This document shows positions 7,675 through 14,782 of a stretch of 22,139 nucleotides of DNA, piece after piece (position 1 is the stretch's first letter; every line of letters starts with the position of its first letter). Where the stretch lies: positions 1-22,139 of the forward strand of contig JAPLYR010000096.1 in NCBI GenBank assembly GCA_026395455.1, written 5' to 3'. The notes under the pieces were generated by a model. It was given only the letters and a program-made list of their open reading frames with translations. It searched no databases and had not been told where the DNA came from. A program made the position numbers and the translations under genes. This stretch comes from Candidatus Roizmanbacteria bacterium (GTDB taxonomy: Bacteria > Patescibacteriota > Microgenomatia > UBA1406 > GWC2-37-13).

Positions 7675-8203
7675 GAAGTCCTTCGTCAGTTGAGACAACA
7701 ACTCCATCTACTTCTTTTGCAAGAACAATAATATCAAGGTCTGCAACACTATCTAAAAAGCCAACCCGTGTTGCTTGTCTGTATCTATCTCTAAATCCTT
7801 TTATTTGTACGCCTACTTTTTTTTGAAACTCCATTTTTGTCAAAGTTTGAACTCCATTAAATGCTTGCGCTGCTTGTTCTATTTCCTCTTCTCCCGTTCT
7901 TAATCCGCGGTAACTTCTATTTCGGATGTCATCCACGAGTGTATAAAAAACAGATGCGGGAAATTGAAATGAGTCTATTACAGGAGATTTAACGGTAATC
8001 TCTGCTAATAATTTTTTGATGATATCTTGCTCCTTATTCTCAAAAAAACTCAAAAACTCTTCAACAATCTTTGGAGGCATATATAATTTTGTTTGTTTTC
8101 CACAAAGAATCATGTTCTCCATAACCTTTTCAGTGGTATCTCCAAACCGCAGACCTGCCTGCATATTAAAAAATAGATTTGTGTCAAGAATGTATGATTG
8201 CAT
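7577..8203 (-). CDS. HARP-family protein-only RNase P (PIN domain; 'RNA ligase partner' type)
   Basis: The 208-residue PIN-superfamily protein matches the HARP family (Aquifex Aq_880-like, formerly UPF0278/RNA ligase partner), which removes tRNA 5' leaders without an RNA subunit. Visible features in order are LDTN with the first catalytic Asp (Asp7), YMPPKIVEEF (41-50), VKSP (71-74), the helix DDIRNRSYRGLRTGEE (91-106), a basic helix FRDRYRQATRVGFLD ending at Asp151, DSVADLD (Asp155, Asp157), and VVVSTDEGLLKW with Asp173. All expected acidic active-site residues are present. The size is close to the family's, about 190-210. No RNA ligase gene is adjacent. It is monocistronic and overlaps the convergent gene at 7087 by 98 nt. 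The family call is confident; whether it is the cell's tRNA-processing enzyme is inference. Confidence 0.85.
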   Translation of the reverse strand: MQSYILDTNLFFNMQAGLRFGDTTEKVMENMILCGKQTKLYMPPKIVEEFLSFFENKEQDIIKKLLAEITVKSPVIDSFQFPASVFYTLVDDIRNRSYRGLRTGEEEIEQAAQAFNGVQTLTKMEFQKKVGVQIKGFRDRYRQATRVGFLDSVADLDIIVLAKEVDGVVVSTDEGLLKWSRLFGVKEMSPAVFGEKMGALVPNLHLQA

Positions 8204-8256
8204 AGTTATAGATATATAATACCATCTAAAAGCACCATTCTGTTCATAAATTATAT

Positions 8257-8276
8257 GGCATCTATAGTGCCTTTTT
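8257..8276 (+). terminator. Possible intrinsic terminator or attenuator hairpin
   Basis: GGCAT (8257-8261) pairs with GTGCC (8267-8271), including one G-U, around a 5-nt loop and is followed by five T. An upstream AAAAGCAC (8228-8235) could pair, with one bulge, with the GTGCCTTTT segment, giving a competing structure. No + strand gene is known to end here, so it would terminate a short RNA starting near 8225 or be fortuitous. Confidence 0.3.
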
Positions 8277-8321
8277 GCTAATCAAGGCTAGGTCCATTTG
8301 CATGATGCATTTTGTCATACA

Positions 8322-8350
8322 TTGACCACTTGTATTTCTACCTCTAGTGT
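8322..8350 (+). promoter_or_regulatory. Promoter upstream of nrdR
   Basis: TTGACC (8322-8327), a 17-nt spacer and TAGTGT (8345-8350) fit a sigma-70 promoter, with a 26-nt leader to the ATG at 8377. TAGTGT recurs inverted as ACACTA at 8367-8372. These are half-sites like those in NrdR boxes, spaced 22 nt apart, and could allow autoregulation, but the full 16-bp box is not seen. Confidence 0.45.
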
Positions 8351-8376
8351 TCTACAGTTTTGATTGACACTAAAAT

Positions 8377-8823
8377 ATGAATTGCTTATTTTGTAAAAAT
8401 GCGGATACCGAGGTAATTGAGACACGCCTTGTAGACGATGGGGTGGCAATTAGAAGACGTCGTTCCTGTCCAAAATGTCAAAAACGATTTACCACATATG
8501 AAAGAGCGGAGGAATTTCCCATTCTTGTTGTGAAGAAAGATGGAAAAAGAGAACGATTCAATAGAGATAAGGTGAGACTTGGATTGCAAAAAGCATGTGA
8601 AAAAACAGTTGTTACCGCGGCTCAAATCGAAGAAATGATATCTCAAATTGAACATGAATTAAAACAGCGAGATACAACTGAGGCAGATAGTTCGGTTATC
8701 GGTTCATTAATTGCAAAACAGTTAAAAACAGTGGATAAAATTGCTTATATTCGCTTTGCATCTGTTTTCAAGCGTTTTGTAGAATTGGATGATTTTCAAA
8801 AAGAAATTAAAAAATTAAGTTAA
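8377..8823 (+). CDS. nrdR: Transcriptional regulator NrdR
   Basis: NrdR is the nucleotide-sensing repressor of ribonucleotide reductase genes. The 148-residue protein has the family's usual length and layout. An N-terminal zinc ribbon carries Cys3/Cys6 and Cys31/Cys34 (MNCLFC and SCPKCQKRFTTYE), and RRRRS lies between them. An ATP-cone domain follows from about residue 47 to 140 (VVKKDGKRERFNRDKVRLGL). It sits 38 nt upstream of nrdJ, its obvious target. The spacer between them contains a perfect 16-bp palindrome. Confidence 0.97.
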   Translation: MNCLFCKNADTEVIETRLVDDGVAIRRRRSCPKCQKRFTTYERAEEFPILVVKKDGKRERFNRDKVRLGLQKACEKTVVTAAQIEEMISQIEHELKQRDTTEADSSVIGSLIAKQLKTVDKIAYIRFASVFKRFVELDDFQKEIKKLS

Positions 8824-8833
8824 AAATTTATTT

Positions 8834-8855
8834 AATGTATTAATACATTTATAAC
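8834..8855 (+). promoter_or_regulatory. Palindrome and -10 box before nrdJ
   Basis: AATGTATTAATACATT (8834-8849) is a perfect 16-bp palindrome, immediately followed by TATAAC (8850-8855) and then 6 nt to the nrdJ ATG at 8862. A dyad of 16 bp touching the -10 is a plausible repressor operator. It does not match the NrdR box consensus well, although the length is the same. Confidence 0.5.
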
Positions 8856-8861
8856 ATTCGT

Positions 8862-11219
8862 ATGAAACTCACTGGCATTTCAGAAAAAGTGTTTCTTGAT
8901 CGCTACTCTTTAAAAGATAAAGCAGGTAAACCTACTGAAAAAAAACCTGACGATATGTGGAAACGTATTGCAAAAGCAGTCGCTGCCCAAGAAAAAACAC
9001 CAGAAGGAAAGAAAAAGTGGGAAAGAGAGTTTAATGACGCAATGAAGGACTTCAAATATGTGCCAGGAGGACGAATTTTAGCAGGAGCCGGAACAGGTTA
9101 TGATGTTACCTTTTATAATTGTTTTGTTATTCCAAGCCCAAAAGATGCTCGAGGTGGAATTCTTGAAACCTTAAAGCAGATGGTTGAGATTATGGCACGT
9201 GGTGGTGGGGTTGGTATCAATCTGTCTTCTCTTCGACCTCGTGGATCGAGAGTAAGAAAGGTTAATGGATTTTCTTCAGGACCAATGAATTGGGCAGAAC
9301 TATTTTCTGTTACAACAAAGGATATTATTCAACAAGGCGGAACTCGACGTGGAGCTCTTATGCTTATGTTATGGGACTGGCATCCAGATATTGAAGAATT
9401 CATTACTGTTAAGCAAGATCTAAAACGTATTAATGGAGCTAATTTATCAGTCTGTGTCTCTGACTCCCTTATGGAAGCTGTTGAAAAAGATGCAGATTGG
9501 GACCTTGTATTTCCTGATACAACCGATCCGGAATATGATGAAAAATGGGATGGAGATATTTTCACATGGAAAGCATTAGGGAAAAAAGTTATTGTGCGCA
9601 AAACTGTAAAGGCGCGATTTATCTGGAATCTTATTGCAGAAGCTGCATGGAAGTCGGCAGAACCAGGTTTAGTTTTCATGGAACGATATAACAAATGGCA
9701 CAACAATTGGTATTGGAACAGAATCAATTGCGTTAATCCATGTGGTGAAGAAGGACTTCCACCATGGGGAGTATGTAATTTAGGATCAATTAATTTGTCT
9801 GCTCTTGTAAAAGGAAATGATGTTGATAAAAAAGGCACCTTTGATTTTGGAGAACTAAAAAAAGTAGTAAAAGCAGGAGTTCGATTTCAAGACAATATTA
9901 TTGATATGGATCAGTATTTTTTCGAAGGTATTCGAAAAACACAACTTGAAGGAGAGCGTCGTATTGGTCTTGGAACAATGGGATTAGGAGACACATTGAT
10001 CAAAATGCACATGCGTTATGGATCTAAGGAATCTCTTCTCTTTATTGATAAAGTCTACAAAATAATAAGAGATGAGGCATATCGTGCATCAACTGAAAAT
10101 GCAAAAGAAAAAGGTTCATTCTTAAAGCTAGACAAAGAAAAGTACATTGAAGGAAAGTTCATCCAAGCATTGCCAGATGATATTCAAAAAAGTATTATAG
10201 AGAAGGGTATTCGAAATTCTCTTCTTCTTATGCAGGCTCCAACAGGATCAACTTCTTTAATGGTGAATACCACATCGGGAATTGAACCTGTATATGAATT
10301 TGAATTTAGACGAAAAGATAGACTCGGAGAACATATTATCCGACATCATATTTATGAGAAATGGATAAAAAAACATGAGAAGGAAGTAAAAGAAGGAAAA
10401 TTAAAGAGACCAGCATGGTTTGTTTCAGCACAGGAATTAACCCCTGAAGAACATGTAAATGTTCAAGCTGTTATCCAAAAGTATGTAGATGCGTCTATTT
10501 CAAAAACAGTAAATGCTCCAAACAGTCACACAGTAGAAGATGTGAAGAGATTGTATATGCTTGCATATAAGCAGGGACTTAAGGGTATAGCATATATGAG
10601 AGAAGGCTCACGAGAAGGAGTGTTGGAACGAATGGATGAAAAAAAAGATAAGAAACCAGAAATAGTTGTTCCACAGTATCAAGTAAAACCACGTCCAATG
10701 GTGGTACATGGATCAACCTATCGAATGAATACCCCAGTTGGAACAGCATTTATTACTATAAATACAAATGGAGGAGTTGTTCCTGAACCGTTGGAAGTAT
10801 TTATTAGTATTAGTAAACCTGGGAGTGATATTTCTGCTATGGCAGAAGGATTGGCTCGCACTATTTCTCTTGCACTCAGATTTGCATCAAGTATCTCAGC
10901 AATGGATCGAGGAAAAGAAATTGTCAATCAACTTGAAGGAATTGGTGGAGCACGAGTCACTGGATTTGGAAAAGATAGAATCAAGAGTCTTCCTGATGCA
11001 GTAGCAAAAGTATTGAAAATGCATTACAACATGGGAAAAAATGTTGAAGAAAAGAAAGACGAACCACAACTTATAACCGCGACTACACAAGCGTCACTTA
11101 TCCCACCTTCCCAACCAAAAGGATTGTTTGATATTTGTCCATCTTGTGGAGAAGCATCTTTAGCTCACGAAGAAGGATGTAAAAAATGCTATGGATGTGG
11201 TTATTCTGAATGCTCATAA
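8862..11219 (+). CDS. nrdJ: Adenosylcobalamin-dependent ribonucleotide reductase (class II)
   Basis: This enzyme reduces ribonucleotides to deoxyribonucleotides using a thiyl radical generated from adenosylcobalamin, without oxygen or a small subunit. The 785 residues contain Cys87 (FYNCFVI) and Cys305 (GVCNLGSIN), the redox pair. The active-site triad Asn292-Cys294-Glu296 (NPCGEE) and the QGGTRRGA loop (158-165) are also present. The C-terminus carries a Cys-rich tail starting CPSC and ending CYGCGYSECS, which re-reduces the active site. No N-terminal ATP-cone is seen, so overall activity control may rest on NrdR and cofactor supply. It is followed 3 nt later by the cobalamin adenosyltransferase gene, which makes its cofactor. 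Confidence 0.96.
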   Translation: MKLTGISEKVFLDRYSLKDKAGKPTEKKPDDMWKRIAKAVAAQEKTPEGKKKWEREFNDAMKDFKYVPGGRILAGAGTGYDVTFYNCFVIPSPKDARGGILETLKQMVEIMARGGGVGINLSSLRPRGSRVRKVNGFSSGPMNWAELFSVTTKDIIQQGGTRRGALMLMLWDWHPDIEEFITVKQDLKRINGANLSVCVSDSLMEAVEKDADWDLVFPDTTDPEYDEKWDGDIFTWKALGKKVIVRKTVKARFIWNLIAEAAWKSAEPGLVFMERYNKWHNNWYWNRINCVNPCGEEGLPPWGVCNLGSINLSALVKGNDVDKKGTFDFGELKKVVKAGVRFQDNIIDMDQYFFEGIRKTQLEGERRIGLGTMGLGDTLIKMHMRYGSKESLLFIDKVYKIIRDEAYRASTENAKEKGSFLKLDKEKYIEGKFIQALPDDIQKSIIEKGIRNSLLLMQAPTGSTSLMVNTTSGIEPVYEFEFRRKDRLGEHIIRHHIYEKWIKKHEKEVKEGKLKRPAWFVSAQELTPEEHVNVQAVIQKYVDASISKTVNAPNSHTVEDVKRLYMLAYKQGLKGIAYMREGSREGVLERMDEKKDKKPEIVVPQYQVKPRPMVVHGSTYRMNTPVGTAFITINTNGGVVPEPLEVFISISKPGSDISAMAEGLARTISLALRFASSISAMDRGKEIVNQLEGIGGARVTGFGKDRIKSLPDAVAKVLKMHYNMGKNVEEKKDEPQLITATTQASLIPPSQPKGLFDICPSCGEASLAHEEGCKKCYGCGYSECS

Positions 11220-11222
11220 CCT

Positions 11223-11759
11223 ATGCCAATTTACACACGTGGAGGAGATGATGGGACCACTGCACTCTATGGTGGGAAAAGAGTCTCAAAAGACGATTCT
11301 CAGGTCACAGCATATGGCGCAGTGGATGAACTCTCAAGCACCTTAGGTATGTTGATGGCACACATCTCAACTAGTGATGAATTTGCTTTTATTGAAGATA
11401 TTCAACATGACCTATATCTTTTTATGGGATATCTTGCGGGGGCTCCTATTAATATAAACGCTTCAGAAGAAAAAATAACACTATTTGAAAAAAAAATTGA
11501 TGTACTCACACAAGAACTTCCTCAGCTTACTGATTTTATCTTACCTAACGGATCTATTTCATCTTGTTGGGCACACATGGCGCGAGTTAATTGTAGAAAA
11601 ACAGAAAGATCACTTGTATATTTTTTCAGAGAAAAAGAGGTTATAGATAAACAAGAATCTCAGATAATTTTAAAATATATAAATAGGTTGTCTGATTTAT
11701 TATTTACCTATGCTCGAGTATTCAATCGAGAAAAAGAGGCGATTTCAAAAAAGAAATGA
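11223..11759 (+). CDS. PduO-type ATP:cob(I)alamin adenosyltransferase
   Basis: The enzyme transfers the adenosyl group of ATP to cob(I)alamin to make adenosylcobalamin. The 178-residue protein has the ATP-binding N-terminus TRGGDDGTTALYGGKRVSKDD and the C-terminal helix RVNCRKTERSL with Arg121, Arg125, Glu128 and Arg129. The pattern is typical of PduO/CobA2 trimers and unrelated to CobA/BtuR. It starts 3 nt after nrdJ and overlaps the next gene by 4 nt (ATGA), so the genes are co-transcribed. Its neighbour nrdJ is the evident consumer of the product. Confidence 0.95.
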   Translation: MPIYTRGGDDGTTALYGGKRVSKDDSQVTAYGAVDELSSTLGMLMAHISTSDEFAFIEDIQHDLYLFMGYLAGAPININASEEKITLFEKKIDVLTQELPQLTDFILPNGSISSCWAHMARVNCRKTERSLVYFFREKEVIDKQESQIILKYINRLSDLLFTYARVFNREKEAISKKK

Positions 11760-12139
11760 ATAAAAAAATATTTTTATTCCTGGGATTTCTTATTCTTTGT
11801 TTTAGCTGTGCATTTATTCAATATAAAAAAAGTGTTCCAGTAGTTAAGGTCCCCACTACTTTTACGTTTTCAATATCACAAACCGTGGGAACAAATAAGA
11901 GGGCCGAGCAAGTGAGAGTTGGATCCACAGCTTTACACCTTTTGAGCTCAACTCACCAAGTAGTAACAAAAGGTCAAAAAGAAAATGCATTTGTAACTGC
12001 AATCGATGGATATACTGCTGACACAGAAAAAAGAGAGTTTTGGGCTTTCTACGTAAATGGAAAACAGGCGGAAGTGGGAGCTGGAAGTTATGTCATAAAA
12101 AATCATGATACAATAGAGTGGAAAATTGAAACATATTAA
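11756..12139 (+). CDS. DUF4430 (transcobalamin-like) membrane-anchored protein
   Basis: The 127-residue protein has an N-terminal hydrophobic helix (about 4-21) and an extracellular DUF4430 domain ending in FWAFYVNGKQAEVGAGSYVI then a DTIEW segment. This is the hallmark of the domain shared with the C-terminal part of transcobalamin and intrinsic factor. Cysteines at the end of the helix do not make a convincing lipobox, so it is probably anchored by the helix. In other bacteria DUF4430 domains are found next to or fused with ECF transporter S-components. Here it lies between the adenosyltransferase and a membrane protein, so a role in capturing a corrinoid is inferred. Confidence 0.85.
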   Translation: MNKKIFLFLGFLILCFSCAFIQYKKSVPVVKVPTTFTFSISQTVGTNKRAEQVRVGSTALHLLSSTHQVVTKGQKENAFVTAIDGYTADTEKREFWAFYVNGKQAEVGAGSYVIKNHDTIEWKIETY

Positions 12140-12140
12140 T

Positions 12141-12695
12141 ATGAAAAACTATCGTCTTGAAGCTTTCTTGTCATTTTGTATTATTGTGCTCACCGCTATT
12201 TTCATGAGACTTGTTCCTCATGCCCCAAATATTGCCCCTATTGCGGCTCTAGCTCTTTTCTCAGGTATTATTGTTCCCAATTGGAGGGGTTATGTCATTC
12301 CCCTTATTGCTATGGTTGTTTCGGATCTTTTTCTTGGCTTTCATTCCACTGTCCCATTTGTCTATGGAAGCTTCCTATTAATTGTGAGTATTGGATATTT
12401 CTTGCGAAACAAAACTTCTCCACTAGCTATCGGAATGGGAAGTCTGACCGGATCAATTCTCTTTTTTACCATTACTAACTTTGGAGTCTGGGTTACTTCT
12501 TCAATGTATGAAAAAAGTGTTGCTGGATTATTACGTTGCTACACGATGGGACTTCCCTTTTTTCGTAATACTCTACTAGGAGATATATTCTATACAGTTG
12601 TTTTTTTTGTTGGATTCCATTGCATTAAATTATTATTTGTTTTGATGTTGCCATCCACCCAAAAAGTGGAAAGGCATGTTGGGAATACTGTGTAA
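12141..12695 (+). CDS. DUF6580/ECF S-component-like membrane protein, candidate cobalamin uptake
   Basis: From the ATG at 12141, 1 nt after the preceding stop, the protein has 184 residues and about five or six hydrophobic helices. An ATG at 12126 would overlap the upstream gene by 14 nt. Signature segments are MRLVPHAPNIAPIAALALFSG, DLFLGFHSTVPFVYGS, and PFFRNTLLGDIFYTVVFF, typical of the DUF6580 putative transport family related to ECF S-components. The operon context (nrdJ, adenosyltransferase, DUF4430) suggests a corrinoid as substrate. ECF ATPase and EcfT subunits are not in the window and would have to be encoded elsewhere. Its last ~57 nt also encode the 5' part of the cobalamin riboswitch. 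Confidence 0.8.
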   Translation: MKNYRLEAFLSFCIIVLTAIFMRLVPHAPNIAPIAALALFSGIIVPNWRGYVIPLIAMVVSDLFLGFHSTVPFVYGSFLLIVSIGYFLRNKTSPLAIGMGSLTGSILFFTITNFGVWVTSSMYEKSVAGLLRCYTMGLPFFRNTLLGDIFYTVVFFVGFHCIKLLFVLMLPSTQKVERHVGNTV

Positions 12696-12757
12696 TTCAG
12701 TAACTGTGCCGCAGCGGTGATCCTCATCATGAGGGAAGTCCGAAGACCGATCAAAAC
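12639..12757 (+). ncRNA. Compact cobalamin (AdoCbl-type) riboswitch
   Basis: The conserved core is clear. GGGAA (12681-12685) is followed by a 4-bp hairpin (ACTG/CAGT, 12687-12701), then ACTGTGCCGCAGCGGTGA (12703-12720), a hairpin CCTCA/TGAGG (12722-12734), and AAGTCCGAAGACC (12736-12748). This follows the order and spelling of the E. coli btuB element (GGGAA, CTGA-CGCAGCGGTAA, CCCGAAGACC). The ends close with a perfect 8-bp stem, GTTTTGAT (12639-12646) with ATCAAAAC (12750-12757). A further hairpin (TGCC..CCAC/GTGG..GGCA, 12649-12676) sits 5' of GGGAA. The short P6 arm without P7-P10 suggests a compact class II form. It overlaps the stop codon of the S-component gene (12693-12695). GATCA (12749-12753) could instead pair with TGATC (12778-12782), which covers the next start codon. 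Confidence 0.85.
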
Positions 12758-12776
12758 GTTGAAACACGAGCCATGT

Positions 12777-13952
12777 ATGATCGCCTCAGCTGAAGTTTAC
12801 CGAACGCCTTCCCTATCTCCTGTTGGGCTTTACCCACTTGTACTTCCTGTTCCTAATGTTGCCAGCAGTCTTGCAAAAAAAGGATTTAACCCTGAAGAGG
12901 CTCATCTCCTTAATACACTGAGTGATAAAAAAAAGAAAGAACACTATTTAAGTAAAAATCTAGAAACAACAATTAATCATGTGTTTGAGGACTCTGCAGT
13001 CTCTTTCACAAATTATTATCAATTAAAAAATGATGAAGTTATCTCTTATCCTGATGGCACCATTCTCAATATCGATCCTGATGAGCGTGGCGGATTAAAT
13101 AAATTTGGTATAGAATCAGCCGTTGCAGGAGCTTTACAAAATCCCAATCAGATAGTTTTATTGTATAGTCCTCCTGGACCAGTTGTTTTTGATGATAATC
13201 CTCGCAATAAGTTTCGTGAAGTCAAACCATATACTGATGGACAGCTTTATATGATGTTTTCCGATGGGGAAAAGGTTAACAACGTTGCCATAAGTGTATC
13301 TCAAAGTGGTGAATCTTGGATCTCACAATTAATGCCTTCTATTTATAAACAGGCATTATCTCGCCTCACAGATATTGAACGAGTTTCCTATTTTATACAA
13401 AATCCTCTTCTGACTGGTATGTCTATTGATGATTTTTTAAATCAACAATGGACGAACGATAATAGGGTCATTTATAAAAATAAAGACAATATACAATACT
13501 CATTGTCTGCAACATTACAATTAATTCGTCAATCAATAGCTGGTTTATTACCCAAATCGTCTATTGTTGCAGATATTATGCAAAGCATTAATTTTGATAA
13601 TTTTACTGAACATGACATCGATAGGATATACGGAGCACTTGCTCAGCAATATATGAGGGATAAAGGTCTTGATACACTCACCTTGGGAGGAAGTTGTGGG
13701 GGTGATGTGATAAAACGAGATATATTTTCAAGCGGGATGGATAATCTATCAACTGATTTTAGAATGATTACTCAAGGAAAAAATCTACCTGGGTTTATAA
13801 AACCGGAAGATGAAAAGGAAAAAATAACGTTTGAGCTCAAGCCGGGACATACCTGCCAAAAATGTGGTGCAGATGGAGGAAAAAGTAAGCTAGGAAACTG
13901 TGATATTTGTACCGGGTGCCAAGAAAAGTATGACTCAGGAGAATTCAAGTAA
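12777..13952 (+). CDS. Unrecognised soluble protein with C-terminal zinc ribbon, under the cobalamin riboswitch
   Basis: I chose the ATG at 12777 (MIASAEVYRT, 391 residues). In-frame starts at 12717 and 12729 lie inside the riboswitch core. No signal peptide or membrane helix is visible. The body is of mixed composition with no motif I recognise. It includes a LYSPPGPVVFDDNPRNKF segment near residue 135-150, and LGGSCGGDVIKRDIF near residue 305. The C-terminus is a zinc ribbon of the form C-Q-K-C ... C-D-I-C-x2-C. It follows the B12 operon and its start is only 20 nt after the riboswitch closing stem, so its expression is likely set by adenosylcobalamin. The function is unknown. Candidates would be a B12-related or B12-independent alternative activity, but nothing in the protein shows which. 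Confidence 0.8.
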   Translation: MIASAEVYRTPSLSPVGLYPLVLPVPNVASSLAKKGFNPEEAHLLNTLSDKKKKEHYLSKNLETTINHVFEDSAVSFTNYYQLKNDEVISYPDGTILNIDPDERGGLNKFGIESAVAGALQNPNQIVLLYSPPGPVVFDDNPRNKFREVKPYTDGQLYMMFSDGEKVNNVAISVSQSGESWISQLMPSIYKQALSRLTDIERVSYFIQNPLLTGMSIDDFLNQQWTNDNRVIYKNKDNIQYSLSATLQLIRQSIAGLLPKSSIVADIMQSINFDNFTEHDIDRIYGALAQQYMRDKGLDTLTLGGSCGGDVIKRDIFSSGMDNLSTDFRMITQGKNLPGFIKPEDEKEKITFELKPGHTCQKCGADGGKSKLGNCDICTGCQEKYDSGEFK

Positions 13953-13973
13953 ATATTTTGTTGTCCCCTCCGC

Positions 13974-13979
13974 TATAAT
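13974..13979 (+). promoter_or_regulatory. -10 box of the gene at 13986
   Basis: TATAAT followed by exactly 6 nt (CAATGT) and the ATG at 13986. It lies in the 33-nt gap after the riboswitch-controlled gene, so the downstream gene has its own promoter and is not necessarily under cobalamin control. Confidence 0.65.
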
Positions 13980-13985
13980 CAATGT

Positions 13986-14423
13986 ATGCCCCATAATTTT
14001 ACCTCAATCGAAGATTTGGTCCAAGAACATAAAGCCATGAAGTATGGAGCTGGCTCTCAGTCAAAAGAAATGGAGATGCCAATAACGCCTGCAGAAGCAA
14101 ATGAAATGCAAGAATTTGCCGAACAAGAAACAAATAATGCAGCGCTTCATCAACAGATGGTTTCAAAAAGACAAGATACCATAAAACTTCCACCAGACTT
14201 AAAAAAATTAGGACTAAAAACAGATGAAGATGATCAGTTTAAAGCTGCCTTGAACAAAATAAAGCTCCCTATCAGCGACGATAGAATAATGGAAGATCTA
14301 CAAGCTCCTCCTTCAGAGGCACGAAGATGGTATGCAACAATCCTTCTTTATATACTAGAAAGGGCACATCTTACCCTCAAAAAAGTAGGCACAAAAGCTG
14401 TACGAATGTTTAAAATAAATTAA
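13986..14423 (+). CDS. Hypothetical hydrophilic protein
   Basis: The 145-residue protein is highly polar. The first two thirds are rich in Glu, Gln and Lys and probably helical or disordered. It then has KLPISDDRIMEDLQAPPSEARRWYA and a C-terminal segment ILLYILERAHLTLKKVGTKAVRMFK with an amphipathic, moderately hydrophobic helix and a basic end. That end could bind membrane or RNA. I recognise no domain. It is transcribed from its own -10 box and runs convergently towards the thioredoxin gene, ending 10 nt from it. Confidence 0.65.
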   Translation: MPHNFTSIEDLVQEHKAMKYGAGSQSKEMEMPITPAEANEMQEFAEQETNNAALHQQMVSKRQDTIKLPPDLKKLGLKTDEDDQFKAALNKIKLPISDDRIMEDLQAPPSEARRWYATILLYILERAHLTLKKVGTKAVRMFKIN

Positions 14424-14433
14424 GAGGTGAGCT

Positions 14434-14754
14434 TTATCCTTGGACTTTTCGTATTTCTTCCTCAAATCCTTCTTTTCCCATACCGCCAGAAAATTGTCCA
14501 ACGATTTGTCCATCTTTGAAGATTACAAAGGTAGGAATGGAAAATACTGAAAATTGTGAAGCTAAATCTCCATTTTCATCCACATTCACTTTATAAAAAA
14601 CCATATCTTTATGTGATTCGGAAAGTTGATCTACAATCGGTCCTGTCATTTTACATGGCCCGCACCATTCTGCAAAAAAATCAACAAATATAAGTCCTTT
14701 TTTATCCAAAACATCCTGCTTAAATGTTGTTTGTGTTGTATCAAGTACTGCCAT
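14434..14754 (-). CDS. trxA: Thioredoxin
   Basis: The 106-residue thioredoxin has the active site WCGPCK (Trp30, Cys31, Cys34), the buried Asp in FVDFFAEW, and the cis-proline loop SIPTFVIF. It is a general cytoplasmic disulfide reductant and the likely electron donor to the C-terminal cysteines of ribonucleotide reductase, whose gene lies 3 kb away. A TATAGT box 8 nt upstream of the ATG lies in the 28-nt gap after the glycosyltransferase gene on the same strand, so it can be expressed on its own as well as by read-through. Confidence 0.97.
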   Translation of the reverse strand: MAVLDTTQTTFKQDVLDKKGLIFVDFFAEWCGPCKMTGPIVDQLSESHKDMVFYKVNVDENGDLASQFSVFSIPTFVIFKDGQIVGQFSGGMGKEGFEEEIRKVQG

Positions 14755-14782
14755 AGGTTAAAACTATACAAAGCAATTTCCA

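Noticed and set aside
8257..8276. A confirmed small RNA gene with terminator between 8220 and 8276
   Set aside because: The hairpin is only 5 bp with a G-U pair, the presumed promoter overlaps that of the minus-strand gene, and AT-rich DNA gives such structures by chance. It is listed only as a weak terminator.
8345..8372. Canonical NrdR box pair before nrdR
   Set aside because: Only 6-nt half-sites in inverted orientation are present. The 16-bp consensus box is not, so it is kept as a weak possibility in the promoter entry.
12717..12776. Upstream GTG (12717) or ATG (12729) start for the zinc-ribbon protein
   Set aside because: These codons lie within conserved riboswitch bases. The protein sequence they would add is explained by the RNA element, so the ATG at 12777 is preferred.
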